Shown: one piece after another, positions 44,234 through 56,898 of the stretch
Position numbering within the stretch: the first letter of the stretch is position 1
Layout of the letters: each line of letters begins with the position of its first letter
Assembly: GCA_964059195.1 (NCBI GenBank)
Contig: CAXKWD010000002.1
Location: 147,701,042-147,765,041 of the forward strand
Direction: 5' to 3'
From: Ectobius pallidus
Taxonomy: Eukaryota > Arthropoda > Insecta > Blattodea > Ectobiidae
DNA length: 64,000 nt
Notes under the pieces: model-generated
What the model saw: the letters and a program-made list of their open reading frames with translations, nothing else
Databases searched by the model: none
Told to the model about the DNA's origin: nothing
Made by a program: the position numbers and the translations under genes

Positions 44234-47200
44234 TTACGTGCCTCCAGAGTTTTCTCCGATGACACGATGTCTCCTATAAAGGTGTTCCGCCACTTTCCAG
44301 TAATTGTTATTATTAAGTATTGTGTCCATTGTGATGCGCAATCTTGGAGTGTTTGGGATTTCTGCTTTGCATTCAGTTAGTATATGTTGTAGTGTTTCTT
44401 CATATTGATGACAAAGTAGGCATACGTTTGTTTGGCTAAGGCCAAATCTGTGCAAATATGATTGTGTCACGATGTGACCAATTCTTGCTCTGAAACCAAA
44501 TGTTAGTAGAGCTCTGGGAATATTTCTGTATATTGAGTTATTTTGCAGTTTTGCATATGATTGGTAGGGTTTCCCTGAAATGGAATTTGTCAGTCTGGTT
44601 TCCCATATTTTTCCGATATTTGTATTTGCAGTTGAAATACAGGCTTTCAGGGATGTTACGACTTGTTCCACTGGTAGGAGTGTAGTTGGTATTCTAGCTA
44701 TTTCATCTGCTTTTTCATTTCCCGATATGTTTATGTGACTTGGGATCCATTGGAAAACCAGGTTTCGTTGTTCTGCCAGTTTGATGATTAGGTGGGAAAT
44801 GTGAATTGTTCTGAAGTAATAAGCTGATGGTTTATATTGTTTCAGCAGAAGCAGGGCAGCTAGGGAGTCTGTAAATATGCAAATCTTCTCATTGGTGTAA
44901 TTGAGGCAGTAGGTCAGTTCTGCATTAATTCCAAGTAGTTCGGCATCTACTTGAGTTTGAGTTGGATGGTATGAAAAAGGTGTCATTGGTATTGGGGATG
45001 AAGTAGCCTGCTCCTGATCTTTTCTTTTCTCTGTCAAGTGATCCATCTGTGTATATGTGAAGATGTTGGCTGTATTTTACATTTATAGTTTGTAATGATA
45101 TGGCTCGTAGAGTGATTGGGTCCGTGTTCTGTTTGGTTGAATCTTCTATGAGTGAGGTTTCGATTGCTGGCTTTTGCCATAGCCATGGGGGTATTTCAGG
45201 TACTGGAAGAATTTTTTTGGGTGGTTGTTCGTGACTTGAAAGAAGAGTTCGGTATTTATATAAGAAAGCTTTCTTTTTATCTGATGTTAGTGATATTTCT
45301 TTTAAAGGATGGTCTGTAGTTATAGTTTTGTATTTTAGAGTTATTTTCTCTATTCTTTTCATAATGTATAAGTCCAGTGGCTCTATGTTTATTTCTTCCT
45401 CCATAGCTGATATTGGGGAGGTTCTTGGCGTACCAAGACAAATTCTTAAAGCACAGTTTTGTAGTTTTTCTATTTTGGATAGATGGGTTTTTGCAAGGTT
45501 TCTCCCCCATACCTCACAGGCATATGTGATTTTAGTTCTGATGTATCCAAGATAGAACTGCCTTAGAATCAGGGTGTCTGCACCCCATGTTCTGTTTGTG
45601 ACTGCTTTAAGTACATTTATTTTTTTAAGTGCACTATTCAATATTGTTTCTGTGTGTTTGGTCCATAGGAGTTTTGGATCTAACGTGATGCCTAATATTT
45701 TTGGGTGTTTGTTGTATTTAATACTTTCTTCTAGTAAAGTAAGCTTTGGTTCGTAATTTTGTAGGGAATATCTTGTGGTGAAACAGCAGCATTCTGTCTT
45801 TTCTTTAGATATTTCCAGACCCCATTTGTCTGTCCAAGCTGTCGGTTGTTTTATTGCTTCTTGCATATTAGCCTCTGCTTTGTGAGGTTCTGTATGAGCA
45901 GTCCATATGGTTATATCGTCAGCATAGATACTTGTTTTTATAATATGTTTCATGTTCTTGTTAACATTGCTTAAGGCTATGTTGAACAATGTTGGGCTCA
46001 GTACTGATCCTTGAGCTATTCCATTATGAATTCTGATTTCATTAGAGGTTGTATCATTTATTTTAGTTTGAATTGCTCTGTCTTGGAGGAAGTTTTTCAC
46101 AAATTTCAATATTCGGCCTTTAAAATTTAATTTCATTAGTTGTAACAGTATTGTTGTATGCAGTATTTTGTCAAATGCTGCTTTTAGGTCTATCATGGTT
46201 GCTATTGTTACTTTTTTCTTTTGGAAATTGCGGTATATATCTTTTGTGAATGTTAGAAGGGCATCTGTGGTTCCTCTTTGTGGCCTAAAACCAAATTGTG
46301 CAGGGTTTAGAAGGCTCTTTTGCTCTAGTGTCCAAGTTAATCTATTATTGATAATGGTTTCCATTAGTTTACCATAACAAGATGTTAGTGCTATTGGTCT
46401 GTATGACCTGATGGACTTTTTGTCTTTATTTGGCTTCAATATAGGGATGATAGTTGCAGTTTTCCATTCACATGGATAGTTTCCTGTTTTCCAAATGTCA
46501 TTTAAATGTGTTAGTAATATGCCTTTGAACTCTTTTGGTGCACTTTGTAACATGCTGTTGTGAATATGGTCTTCACCTGGTGTGGAATCTTTCAGACTAC
46601 CTATAGCAATATCCAGTTCATTTTCTGTAATGTCATTGTCTAACAAATCTTTGGCATAACATAGATGTTCTACATTGCAGGTTAAAAACTGTTCTTCCTT
46701 TGTTAAGTGTTTTGGCCAAGGTACTCCTGGCCCTGATTTGTTTGCATATTCTTCGTTCAAGAGGTTGGAAATTTCTTTAGGATCCGTTGTTATCTGTCCA
46801 TTTTTATTCTGTATGTGATGGATTGGTTCATAGGATTTGCATTCTATAGCTTTAAATTTTTTCCATACTGTAGATGCGGGGGTGTTGCTTGAAATTTCCT
46901 GCACGAAGGTTTTCCATGATGTTCTTTTTGCATCGAGTATTGCTCTTTTGGCCATTGCATTTGCCTTGTTATAATTAACTTTGTTTTGGGTTGAGTTGTG
47001 TCGTTGCCATTTTCTTCTCATTTGTTGACGTATTTTTCTGAAGTGTTCTGTTGTCTTGTTCCACCAGATATTAAATTTTGGTTTTTTATTGCTTTTTTTC
47101 CTCTTTGGAATGCTCAGTTCTGCTGCAGAAGTAATTTCTTTTGTAATTGTGTCTAGATTAATGGGTGTGATTGTTGGTAGTTGATCTGAAAGGGCTTTTC

Positions 47201-47279
47201 CATATAACTTCCATTGTGCATCTTTTATTTTCCATTTTGTTCCAGAAGGTGAATTCTGATTTGTTTCATTGTTAACCAT
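44234..47279 (-). pseudogene. I-like LINE ORF2, reverse transcriptase and RNase H
   Basis: A 784-codon open frame. RT motifs in order are SYRPIALTSCYGKLME, AQFGFRPQRGTTDALL, MIDLKAAFDKILH, NGIAQGSVLSPTLFNIALSN and SIYADDITIW, followed by KILGITLDPKLLW and RTKITYACEVWGRN. RNase H starts LHIYTDGSLDREKKRSGAGY. The frame shifts near 44930-45040, and RNase H resumes with ELLGINAELTYCL, ICIFTDSLAALLLL and NEKADEIAR, so D-E-D-D are all present in two frames. A C-terminal zinc-like CLLCHQYEETLQHILTEC follows. Presence of RNase H places it in the I group of LINEs. The lesions are few: about three frameshifts or stops in the whole ORF2. Confidence 0.88.
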
Positions 47280-47949
47280 AATTGATGTAGTAATTGGGAA
47301 GTGATCGCTACCTAGATCTTTGCCAATTTCCCAGTGTGATCATTTCCTTGAAAGTTGTTCTGTGACTAGGGTGAGGTCCATGGTACTGCATGTTCCTGTT
47401 TTTGATGATTGATATGTTGGTTGTCTTGAGTTAAGCAGAATGATGTTGTTATTCAATATCCATTCATAGAAAATTGTGCCTCTTTGATTATTGTCACCGA
47501 TATTCCATGTACAGTGCTTTGCGTTCATGTCACCAACAATGATAGTGTGATTATCTGTAGGTATTAACATATCCAGATCTGAGATATCGATGGTTATGTC
47601 TGGTAGAATATATGTGTTTGTAATTGTGTATTGTGTATTTTGGAATATTATTTTAGTTTTTTGGGTTTCCACATTATTTATGTTGAGATGTTCTGTTGAG
47701 ACAATGACAAAGTTTCGTACGATTGTTGCGACCCCTCCACCCCTTCTTTCATCTCTTGGATTTGAGTATACAGTGAATCCTTTGAAGCTTAACTGTTTTT
47801 TTGGTATTAGGTTGTAACCATGTTTCTTGAATGCAGGCTATGTCGATTTTCTCTTCCTGGATCTTTTGTTTGAGATCTTCTATCTTGTTGAAGACTGACC
47901 TTGAATTCCACTGGAGAATTTTGATACATGTATTAAGTTTTCGCTGCAT
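47280..47949 (-). pseudogene. I-like LINE ORF2, AP endonuclease part
   Basis: Starts with ILQWNSRSVFNKIEDLKQKI and CIQETWLQPN (catalytic Glu). After a frameshift at a T run (47795-47802) it continues with TIIVGDMNAKHCTWN (Asp and Asn active-site pair) and MDLTLVTEQL. A TGA at 47338-47340 interrupts, followed in frame by the DHFPITTSI end motif of the domain. Sequence upstream of the first Met overlaps the end of ORF1. Confidence 0.83.
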
Positions 47950-48419
47950 GGGAGGATCAGCAATGTTGGTTTCTTCACTAGCATTAAGTGAACTGTTCTG
48001 TTTCTTGTTTTGTCTGTTACCATACGTTGTGCCTTTAGAAATGTGAATGCTGTGTTTCTTAGCTTCATCTTTGTGTTTTACAAATAATTGGTCTACTTCT
48101 TGCCTGTTGGTACAGAGTAGGCTATAATGATTCTTTCAAAAGATCTGATTCCTCTCTTTCTCATTATAAAGCGATTGTCTATGTGGAATTTCTTTCTGAT
48201 GTACTGAATGGAGAATTTTATGTTTGTCCAAAAGTTCAGACACAATCTGTCTGGATGATCAAATCTAAGATGATCAAAAATTTATAATCAGTATTTTTAA
48301 CCGAATATTGGTAATTTTTGTTTAAGTAATCAACAATATTTTGTTTAACGAAATGAATAGTGTGCTATAGGACAGTAGCACATTATCACCAGCCGCCCCT
48401 GCTCTTTCAGTTCAATCAG

Positions 48420-49980
48420 AAATAGTGAAGAACTTGTTCGGAAAAAGTTCACATGTTCCAGAACAAAGTGTGAATCTATAGTAGTGAATGTTCTCTCACC
48501 GTATGCAATGCAAGAGATCCACACAGAACTTAAAGGTGCTAATTATGTTTCTGTGATGGTTGGTGTATCTAACCATAAAAGTTTGAAGTTGGTTCCAGTT
48601 CTTGTACGATATTTTGTTTCTGATCAGAATGTTAAGTGTAAAGTGATCTGTTTCCAGAATATTAGTGGTGAAAGAGCTGATTTATTAGCTAATCGTGTTT
48701 TAGATATCCTGAAAAAACCATTTAACTGATAAAGTTGTTGCATTTTGTGCAGATAATTGCAATACAAATTTTGGAGGCCATAAGAGGGCTGGAAAGAACA
48801 ATGTTTTTCATAAATTGAACAGTGTACTTAAAATGGACATTCAAGGGATTGGTAGTGCTGCACATGTGATACATAATGCTGTGCAGACAAGTGCAGATAT
48901 TCTTCCCATTGTTGTGGAAGTAATAGTTAACAAAATATTTCAATACTTCCACATTTATACCATAAGAGTGGAAGAATTAAAGTCATTTTGTGATTTTGTT
49001 GCGGTTGATTATCAACAGGTTCTAGGTAGTGTGAAAACTAGATGGTCATCGCTGTTGCCTGCAATTACAAGGGTCATTAATATGTTTCATCCTCTCAAGG
49101 CATATTTCATGTCTCAGGACAGGTATCCTACTTTATTGAAACAATTTTTTGAAAATCCAGTCACTTCTTTGGCTTTACTTCATTCAAAGTCAGCTTAAAA
49201 CATTTTCAAATTCTATTAAAAATATTGAAAGGGCCAACATCTTATCAACTGAAGTAGCCGAAGAATTAGATTTACTCAAAGAAAAGATCAGTAATAGAAA
49301 ATGTGAAAATTTTCAAACTTCGTCTGTTAGTTCAATTTAGACCCAGTTAGAAAATGAAGGGTTTTTCATAAAATCAAAATTTGAACAAATAGAAAATTTA
49401 TTTTATGATACTTTCTTAGATTATTTAGAAAAGTGGGTTTCTCCATATGAACCCATGAGAACATTTAATTGGATGACTCAAAGAAATGTCATATCCTGGG
49501 ATGAAATGTCCAAATCTGTTAATGTAAGTAGCCTACTAAAAGCAATACATTCAGGCTCATCAGTTCAGATAGATGAAGATGAATTGTTTGATGAAATTAT
49601 GCATGTTTGCAACATTATAACATGCAAACTTGAAGAATGGAAAATCAGTAATGTAGATAAAAAGTGGAGTGATATTTTTAATGAAAAAAAAAGGGTTTGT
49701 TCAGTTTAAAAAATACAGAAATTCCTTATTCTTTGCATTGGCTGTACCAGGTACAAACGCTGTTGTGGAAAGAATCTTTTCAATTATGAACAGTTTGTGG
49801 ACTGATGAAAAGAATCATTTCATAACTGAAACTGTGCAAGGTATTATCATTCTTAAGACTCATTTTGAAGATGTTAGTTGTAAAGTGTTTTACACCATGC
49901 TACTGAATATTCCTAAACTTTTGGAAGAGATAAAATCCTCTGGAAAATATAGGCCTAAGCTTAAGGTTGTGTGTGTGTGA
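48420..49980 (+). pseudogene. hAT transposase remnant
   Basis: Frames joined by shifts read NVLSPYAMQEIHTELKGANY, VPVLVRYFVSDQNVKCKVIC, then GIGSAAHVIHNAVQTSADIL, TRWSSLLPAITRVINMFHPL and, near the end, ALAVPGTNAVVERIFSIMNS with TEKNHF-like WTDEKNHF. The last block is the hAT C-terminal dimerisation domain (GTNxxVERxFS). The catalytic region keeps a hAT layout. At least four frame breaks or stops (e.g. TAG at about 49338). Left and right ends were not fixed. GGTCACCATTTA at 50233 could be part of a right TIR. Confidence 0.7.
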
Positions 49981-50299
49981 AAAATTAAAATTAATTGTTG
50001 GCAGTTGTAAATGTAATTTCAGTCATAAAAAGATTGACAAAGCTTGAATTTATAAGACTGCTTTTAATTCAGAATGGCGATATTTGATGACAATGAAGTC
50101 TCATTTATTTAATTGTAACTGCAAGACTTAGAAGGAACGCTTGCACTCTTTGTTATCCAAGTGTCCTGTTTTATACTGTTTTTTTTAAGGCAAATTTTGT
50201 CAAATGTCCTGTCTTTTAAGTTCATAAATCTGGTCACCATTTATTAAGAATATAATGAAATATGTCTGAATCAATATTGGCAAATTAGTTTATTTTTCA

Positions 50300-50760
50300 C
50301 TAATCTATTCACACTTTGTATATGGAATCGAACTGTGGGGAAATTCATCTAAATCAAATATGAATAAAATCTTTATTCTGCAGAAAAGGGCAGTTATATA
50401 TCTCATGAATATTCCACAAAAGAATTCATGGTGGGAAATTTTTAAAAATCTCTTTCTCCTGACTCTTCCTAGTATTTTTATTTCAAAAACCATTTTATTT
50501 GTATTTAATTACCAACTCAAATATGTCCAGAATTTAGCTGCACACAAATATAATACACAAATATAATAATACTTCATTGTTAAAAAGCACCGTCACAAAT
50601 TATTTGAAGGAAAACCAAGCTACATTGGTATAACATTTTTCAACAAACTCCCAGTTAGAATTGAAAATATCAAACAGCCTAGTAGGTTTAAATCTGAATT
50701 AACAAAATATCTTATAAACAAAGCTTTTTACTCACTGCAGTTTCTGAATTTCTTAAAGAT
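50300..50760 (+). pseudogene. LINE ORF2 C-terminal fragment
   Basis: Reads YGIELWGNSSKSNMNKIFIL, QKRAVIYLMNIPQKNSWWEI and, after shifts, YIGITFFNKLPVRIENIK and ELTKYLINKAFYSLQFLNF. This is the usual LINE post-RT tail (YGIELWG...LQKRAVR...FNKLP). A (TAG)n array at 50778-50817 follows and may be its 3' tail. Confidence 0.75.
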
Positions 50761-50777
50761 TCTTAGTTTCAGAAATA

Positions 50778-50817
50778 GTAGTAGTAGTAGTAGGCCTAGT
50801 AGTAGTAGTAGTAGTTT
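50778..50817. repeat. (TAG)n microsatellite
   Basis: Two blocks of TAG/AGT repeats separated by GGCCTAG. It sits at the 3' end of a LINE fragment. Confidence 0.9.
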
Positions 50818-51185
50818 TTATTCATCCTTATGATCATATACATGTATGGAATACAAATGAGGAGCATGTTTTCAAAATGTGTTAAGTGCACATCTAAAAA
50901 ATTTTCAGGAAAAAGAAGAAACGATTTATTTCCTAACCAGGAAATTTTAGATATTAGGGTAAAGTTTCAGAATCCTCAAAAACTGAAATAGGTTTTTAAA
51001 TAACTAGCATTATATTTTAGTTTTAATCTTACACTTAATACATTTCGAACTGATTTACTGAACTTATGTTCTGAACTGTTCATTCATTAAAAAGTAGAGA
51101 TTAGGTCAACATGAATTGGATTCAAAAGAAATTATGCTTTTGAAATCATTGCCACAACTATGCATACATTTCAGAAAAATTAGTA
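50818..51185. other. no feature recognised
   Basis: AT-rich spacer between the LINE fragment and the deleted piggyBac. Confidence 0.5.
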
Positions 51186-51189
51186 TTAA

Positions 51190-52033
51190 CCCTTCCGGGC
51201 GGAAACCCATATATGGCATGCCTGTCCGATGCCTCGAAGGCGGTAACCCATATATGGGTTCTCTGACTGACTCATAATGTGACCAGCTCTTCTCACGCAC
51301 GAAGTACGTAAAATCTTCAACAGATGGCAGGAGAATGTTCTCTTTTCCACTGTGACTTGGGAATTCCCCAATACACGTGCCCAGGATGATTTTTGTAGAG
51401 GATTTCAGTGGCCATGCGTAACTAGTGAACAGCGTGCACGTTTTGTTCTGTGTTTTTCCCTTATTTTTGGTAAAATGGCAAAAAGAAAGTGTCTTACAGG
51501 TTCTGAAACTGAAGAATTAAATATTCAAAGTGACAGTGAAGTGTCAGAATTATCATTTAGCGATAGTAAGGGATGTTTTTCCGAGATCGCTACCGGCAGC
51601 GTTAATGAGAGTGAGAGCAACGTAAGTGACGCTGGAGGCAATCGTGCGCCCAGCTCAATGGAAGTGAGTAATTTTGATGCAAGCACATCATCTATTACTA
51701 CAATATACAATATCCAGCAAGGGCCAGTTCTGCCTTCTGATTTTGAACAAAATACTGATCCAATTGAGAATCATAGCCCACTGTAGGCCTGTGTAAACTT
51801 ATAATGCGCTCAGTGAGAGTTGTGCCATTTCTGCATAAACATTTTGTCGCTAAATAATGAAAATCGTTCCTAGAGCAGATTAGGGGCAGAATTCGGCAAA
51901 ACTCGAAGGTATATGTTCATTTTATGCATGGAATGCATGATTTAAGTTACTTTCAATTGGTTTTTCATTAACTTATTTTTTCTTTAAAAATGCCTTCCGC
52001 CCACAGCCATAAAACATCGCTACCCGCAAAGGG
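51190..52033 (+). mobile_element. internally deleted piggyBac element, 844 bp
   Basis: TTAA flanks at 51186-51189 and 52034-52037. The left end is CCCTTCCGGGCGG and the right end CCGCAAAGGG, i.e. CCCTT...GGG inverted ends with different continuations. Two CCCATATATGG motifs lie near the left end (51206, 51249). It keeps a promoter-proximal region and the first exon-like N-terminus of the transposase and lacks the catalytic core. Confidence 0.88.
51475..51786 (+). pseudogene. piggyBac transposase N-terminal fragment
   Basis: Starts MAKRKCLTGSETEELNIQSD and is a Ser/Glu/Asp-rich, low-complexity N-terminus typical of piggyBac transposases, which have a disordered acidic segment before the first structured domain. 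It ends at TAG 51784-51786 at the deletion junction. It is too short for DNA cleavage. The N-terminus alone could be expressed, but there is no evidence of that. Confidence 0.7.
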
Positions 52034-53163
52034 TTAATAACTCTGGTAACATTAATCACTTTTTAACACAATAAATGCACATATTTTGAAGTTACAATTT
52101 ATGCACTTTACATGCACATAGAAGCAACAACTTGAATTTTACAGCAGAGTTAGGGTAACATCACAGTCTTTCAAGTCCTGTTTCCTCATGTAAGCACTCA
52201 CAGTCCTCAGGATCGACATTCTCAGGTGCTGCATCAAAATTTAGAGCTACTTTATAGAACTTAAAACTGTCAACCTCTCTCCAGTTATCACCAAATTTTG
52301 CTTTCAGAAGTTCATCTACATCTGTCTTCTTTGCATCTGACAAAGCTCTCATTTTTTCAACTACAGGAGGTTCAGACACCTTCTCCATACTTGTCCCTCA
52401 TTTCAGTAATGTGAATTGTTTTGAAGGGTCATCACACCTATACGTTGGCTCCATCTTTACTCTGACGACAGGCGTCCCATTCATAGTTTTTTTTTCTTCT
52501 TCAAAATTACCCTCTTCATGTCCTTTATTCCATCCAATTTCTTGAATTGTTTGGTGAGTATTTTGTAATCTCGAGGCCCAATCATTTCAAAGTGATGTTA
52601 CTTTTCCCGCAGACTTGTATTGTTCTCTATATTCTTCAGGAGTCAGAATGTCAGAGCATTTTCGGAGGGACTTCTCTACTACCCCAAACATGCGATCTGT
52701 GGGTAAATACCGGTAGGAGTGCCCTCTCATGGGAAAGATTACAACAATATTTCTGAGGCTGGTTGGTGCTTTCTTTTGGAGCCAATAAACAAGAGCATGG
52801 TTTACATGCATGTTTTGATTTTGGCCTCTGCAGCCATCAGCAAAAAGCCTAATAGTGGTGACTTAATCCTCAAAATGAACTTTCTGCAAATAAGAAATTA
52901 CACTCGATGCTACCTGATCGCCTCTCTGCCACCTTCAGTCTCATTCCATGTAAAGAATGTTGCATTCTTGTAACTGATATCAGTGACACACAGCACATAA
53001 AACGATATTTGGCAGGAGTAGTAAGCTTTGCCAATTGATAATTTTGGAAGGGGCTGTACCTGTTGCAAATCAAAGCAGAAACTTCTTGCATCTGCTGGAC
53101 GCTCCCTCATCAATTTGTGGGAGGGTTCAGAATGAGGTTTGTGTGCACCCAGATCAGCCAATA

Positions 53164-55021
53164 TTTATTTATTTATTTAATACATTAATACTTATTGGCC
53201 CCTGTCCTGGATTCCTATCAGAGGCCTCTTATGCACTATACAATTTGTACTTATTAGTTTATAATTACATAGATTATCTACATTATTTCTAATTTAATCT
53301 AAAAAATATAAGTATATAACGAAACGGAGAGAAAGGTTAACTATTTAAGAATAAATAAAAAAAATCACAAAAACATTGATAATTTAATAATAATAACTAA
53401 AGTAAGTGTCGAGTCCGGGATTTTTGTGGATTTGTGATGATGAATGGGAGGTCGCGCCTAAGCATACCAATCTTCACAGATGCAGTACACTCCCGCATCC
53501 TCACTACCATCTCATCATCAACCAGGTGAATACCAGTCGTCACCGGAATCCTTAGTCTGGAAGCCAGACTTCAGGCATCGGCGTCAACCGGTAGGCCATC
53601 CTGGCACCACGAAGTCATGTCCGGGTGTTTGTTATCCTTTATTTGTAATTTGTCTTTTGTCCTGTGTCCTTATGTGTCTTATGGCATTGTCTTCTTATTG
53701 TCTTTGTCCGTGTCTGCTATTTATATAGTCTTCTTTTGCTTTCTGGGAAACTCTATTTGCTGCTTCATCCAACAACTTCCACGAGTAGGGGTCTCTTATT
53801 ATGTTCCCTATTTGCCTACCTTGTAGTAGTCTCTGAAAGGGCTCCCTCAACTGAGCAGTGTTTTGGCATTCCCAAACCACATGCTCAGGAGTACCTATTC
53901 CCCCACACGAGCAAGCGTTGGAATCCGAAATGCCCTTTTCATTTAAGTAGACCATGTAGGGTACATGGCCCGTCAGGTAGTGGATTAAACCTTGGGATGG
54001 TTGTAGATGTCGCAGTTCTAGTCTTTCGTGTACGTCCATAAAAATATCGTAGGTCCTACGTCCTGTGTTGCTTTCTTCCCATCTGGTTTGCCACAAATCC
54101 AGTATCATATTCTTGATATCCCTTATTGTTTCAACTCGAGTGTCAAGTATTAATTCTGCACGAGCCTGTAATCCCTTTTTAACCCAGAATGTAGCTCCTT
54201 TTTGCCTTATAAGGAGATCCAGTGGTATAACCCCGAGGACTGTGGTTAAGGCATCAGTCGCCGTTGTTCTGTAAGCTCCTGTTAGTCGTAGCAGGATTCC
54301 CCTTTGAAGACTACGGAGCTTCGCAGCTGGCTTGATGTTTTTTAATCGGTGGGCCCAAATTCCTGCACCATACCCCACTATTGATACCAATATTGTCTCA
54401 TGATACAATTTCATCACACTTGGGGGAAGACGAAACTTGGTCATTCCAAGATTGATGAATTTGTTCATTAGTCTATTGGCTTTTGCGCTTACTCGTTCAA
54501 TATGGGGCATGAAGTTAAGCTTTTCGTCCAGGTCAATCCCTAGATATCTCACCGTTCTGCTTCTCTTTATGCTTTGTCCATTTATCTTGAGTGTTGGGTT
54601 ACGTAGAAGCTTCCCTTTAAGCAATAGATAAGTTGTCTTTGCTGGTGCAAGTTTTAGTTTTACTTCTGCACACCAGTTACCTAATATTTCTAGAGTCCTA
54701 TTTGTTCTACATTCCAATTCCCGTCTTGTGTCTGCCTCAAACACCAAGAGTAAGTCGTCTGCGAAAGCTACCAGTCCAAGTAAGTCGTTTGATTCTTCCA
54801 ATCTTAAGAGTCCAGGTTCCATTCCCACATCCCAGAAAATAGGGCCACAAACAGATCCTTGTGGGCACCCTTTGCTGAGTTGTTTCATGGTTCTGTTGCC
54901 GTGGCACTCAATCATGGCGAATCTTTCTTGGCAGTAGTCCTTGAAGGTGTTGTATAATTCTGCCGGGCATTTAAGTTCCCTCAGGCGTCCAAACAAAGCC
55001 GGCCACCAAAGGTTGTCAAAT
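53164..55021 (-). mobile_element. R1-clade-like LINE, 5'-truncated, 1858 bp
   Basis: Inserted in the DUF7869-like gene with the 7-bp duplication GCCAATA (53157-53163, 55022-55028). The 3' end is an A/T-rich region with TTTATTTATTTA (53164-53178, plus strand). It carries the second half of ORF2 on the minus strand, in the same frame as its host gene. Confidence 0.9.
53695..55021 (-). CDS. R1-like LINE reverse transcriptase, C-terminal half
   Basis: An open frame of about 440 codons that enters from the host gene without a stop. RT motifs CPQGSVCGPIFWDVGMEPGL and LVAFADDLLLVFEADT (catalytic box F-A-D-D) are intact. They are followed by VRYLGIDLDEKLNFMPHIER, a YGAGIWAHR motif and a C-terminal zinc knuckle CSCGGIGTPEHVVWEC. 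The fingers of RT and the endonuclease are absent. The first 61 codons of the combined frame (55206-55022) belong to the DUF7869-like gene, so a chimeric protein of 503 residues starting MYNLSVSLQL is encoded. TAA or TGA ends it at 53695. RT wording fits R1/LOA-like clades. Confidence 0.85.
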
Positions 55022-55245
55022 GCCAATAGCTGATTCCTTTTTGAAATATAAGTTTCACACTGAATCTGAAATGCCATGCTAGCACAATAACTGCAAGCAT
55101 CGGTGGCAGGTGACCCAAAGCCGATATCAAATTCCGTGCAGAAAATATTATTGTGTAAATACCACTTTTTTACCTTAAGCTGGAGAGAAACACTCAAATT
55201 GTACATTTTGTACAGTTTATTGATGTTTAAATCAGTTGATAAATA

Positions 55246-56711
55246 AAGCCTTTGACTTTTGTTTCTACTGTAATGAAACTCTCTTGCCCTCAGTTCAAGA
55301 TAAACTCACATACACTTTTCTTCTTGGCAGCAAACAGACACTTTTTCCTATCCCCTCCTCTCCTCTCATTTCTTCTCTTTATCGCCCTGGCCACTCTTAA
55401 CAGCTGTGGCTTTGCTATTAAATCTGGTTTGGCTTATCCCAAATAAATGTTGAAAAAATTTTGAACATGGTCATGTTCGGTCACCTGTTTTCACTTATAA
55501 AGAGATAAAATAAAGAAAAATTACCAATTTGTAAAAAAAAATAGTGGGTCTGCACAATCATACTTTTTAAGTTGAACATTGCAAGAAATTCCATGAGTGA
55601 GTTTGATGTAGAAACTTTTAAGGTAGAGAGTACTGTCTATAAGAGTGCTGCATAGTTTATTGTTTAATCGTCTGAGGAAGTATCAACTAACAGCTAACAC
55701 GTGAGCAAGAGATGTCAAAATGACTGTATAAGGGATTTAGCGGTCGAAGTCATTGATTGTTTGACCTGTACACCATTCACATTTCCGTACGAACTTTATC
55801 TAGAACCTCACAAAAATCACAGAATACAGACTGAATTTATAGAGCTTACCTCGTAAGATACAACTATGGATGTACGACTCTGATTGCCTTGATATTGCTT
55901 TGATGTTCTCCAGGGCTTAGGAGACGTAACTTTTAGCATGTAACTTAATCAGCGATCTTGATCTGTCTAATTTGGTACAGAGTATACCAGATTATTCGTT
56001 TTCGCTAGGAAGTACATAGGTATGTTGTTCAAAAAACCAAAATGTCGTTTACCTAGCCTCCAGTTCATGCTGTCATTTCGTTTTCAGCCTTGGTTTGCTT
56101 CCTGCTTCCTTTTGATCTTTTTCCGACAGCTTCACTTCCATCCATGATGACATAATGAAGTAACATATAACAACTAAACTTACGGACGAGTCGGCATAAG
56201 AATTAGCGGGAAATATCAGCCGAAATGTGGGTTGAATGCAGAGTGTAAAACTTAAGAACGTTAAAGTTGTACTTAATATGCTTTGATCCGTTCACTCCTG
56301 TGCACATAATACGATTTGATCTGATATGTTAACTTTGACGGTGAATTAACATGGGATATAACATGAAATGTTCCAGTCTGAGTTAATAGTGCTAAAAAGC
56401 GCTTAAGAAATAGGGCGAAATCGTATCTAACTGTATTTTGACCAAGAGTGCACTTAATACGTTTTGAAACGATGCTCCTTAAATGGTATAGGACACGTCA
56501 GTTCTTATATATTAAGTATCACTCATACACTCTGCATACACAGATGGATCCTCACCTACACACATACATACATATTCATATACAATAATATTTACAAGAT
56601 ACTTAAAGTTATTAGCCGTAATATAGGCCTAAAGACTATACACGAGGGAAGACGAATGGAGATCATCCAAGTGTCTGGGCATTAGATACTACCACTACTA
56701 CTACTACTATA
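55246..56711. other. no feature recognised
   Basis: AT-rich DNA. A CTACTACTACTA tract precedes the mariner at 56691-56710. Short frames here have no recognisable domains. No repeat ends found. Confidence 0.5.
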
Positions 56712-56898
56712 TACGAGGGTCTATCAATAAATAACCGGACTGATTTAATTGTATTTGAATAAACCGCCCTGGAGCGAAACAGCTGCTAGCCACGGAAAGG
56801 TGAATCCTTAATCTAGCAGTGCTGTGAATCTCAGTCATGCAGAACGATTCAGTTAGGAGTTATACCCGAATATCGCAGGTGGTGTTTACTGTACCCAA

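Larger units (their letters stand above)
44200..48110 (-). mobile_element. I-clade LINE, nearly complete 3' portion
   Basis: Minus-strand element with the end of ORF1, then ORF2 carrying endonuclease, reverse transcriptase and RNase H. The 3' end has a (TAAG)n tail, seen on the plus strand as CTTACTTACTTACTTCTTAC (44209-44228). The 5' boundary near 48110 is approximate and ORF1 is mostly lost. Confidence 0.82.
52161..55245 (-). pseudogene. DUF7869-like transposon gene split by a LINE
   Basis: From the right it reads RLYLSTDLNINKLYKMYNLS, FCTEFDIGFGSPATDACSYC (Cys-rich zinc region) and SKRNQLLA, then the LINE at 53164-55021. It resumes DLGAHKPHSEPSHKLMRERP, FCFDLQQVQPLPKL, YKNATFFTWNE, a stop, LFADGCRGQNQN (likely catalytic Asp), IVVIFPMRGHSYRYLPTDRM and a C-terminal DAKKTDVDELLKAKFGDNWR. 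This order is that of insect DUF7869-containing proteins, thought to be DDE-type transposase derivatives. Removing the LINE and one 7-bp duplication joins the two parts in frame (QLLA-DLG). A TGA or TAA near 52868 and shifts near 52400-52580 disable it. Confidence 0.8.

Noticed and set aside
48236..50245. TIR pair for the hAT remnant at 48420-49980
   Set aside because: GATGATCAAATCTAAG and the complement of the GGTCACCAT end are only weakly similar and have no duplication.
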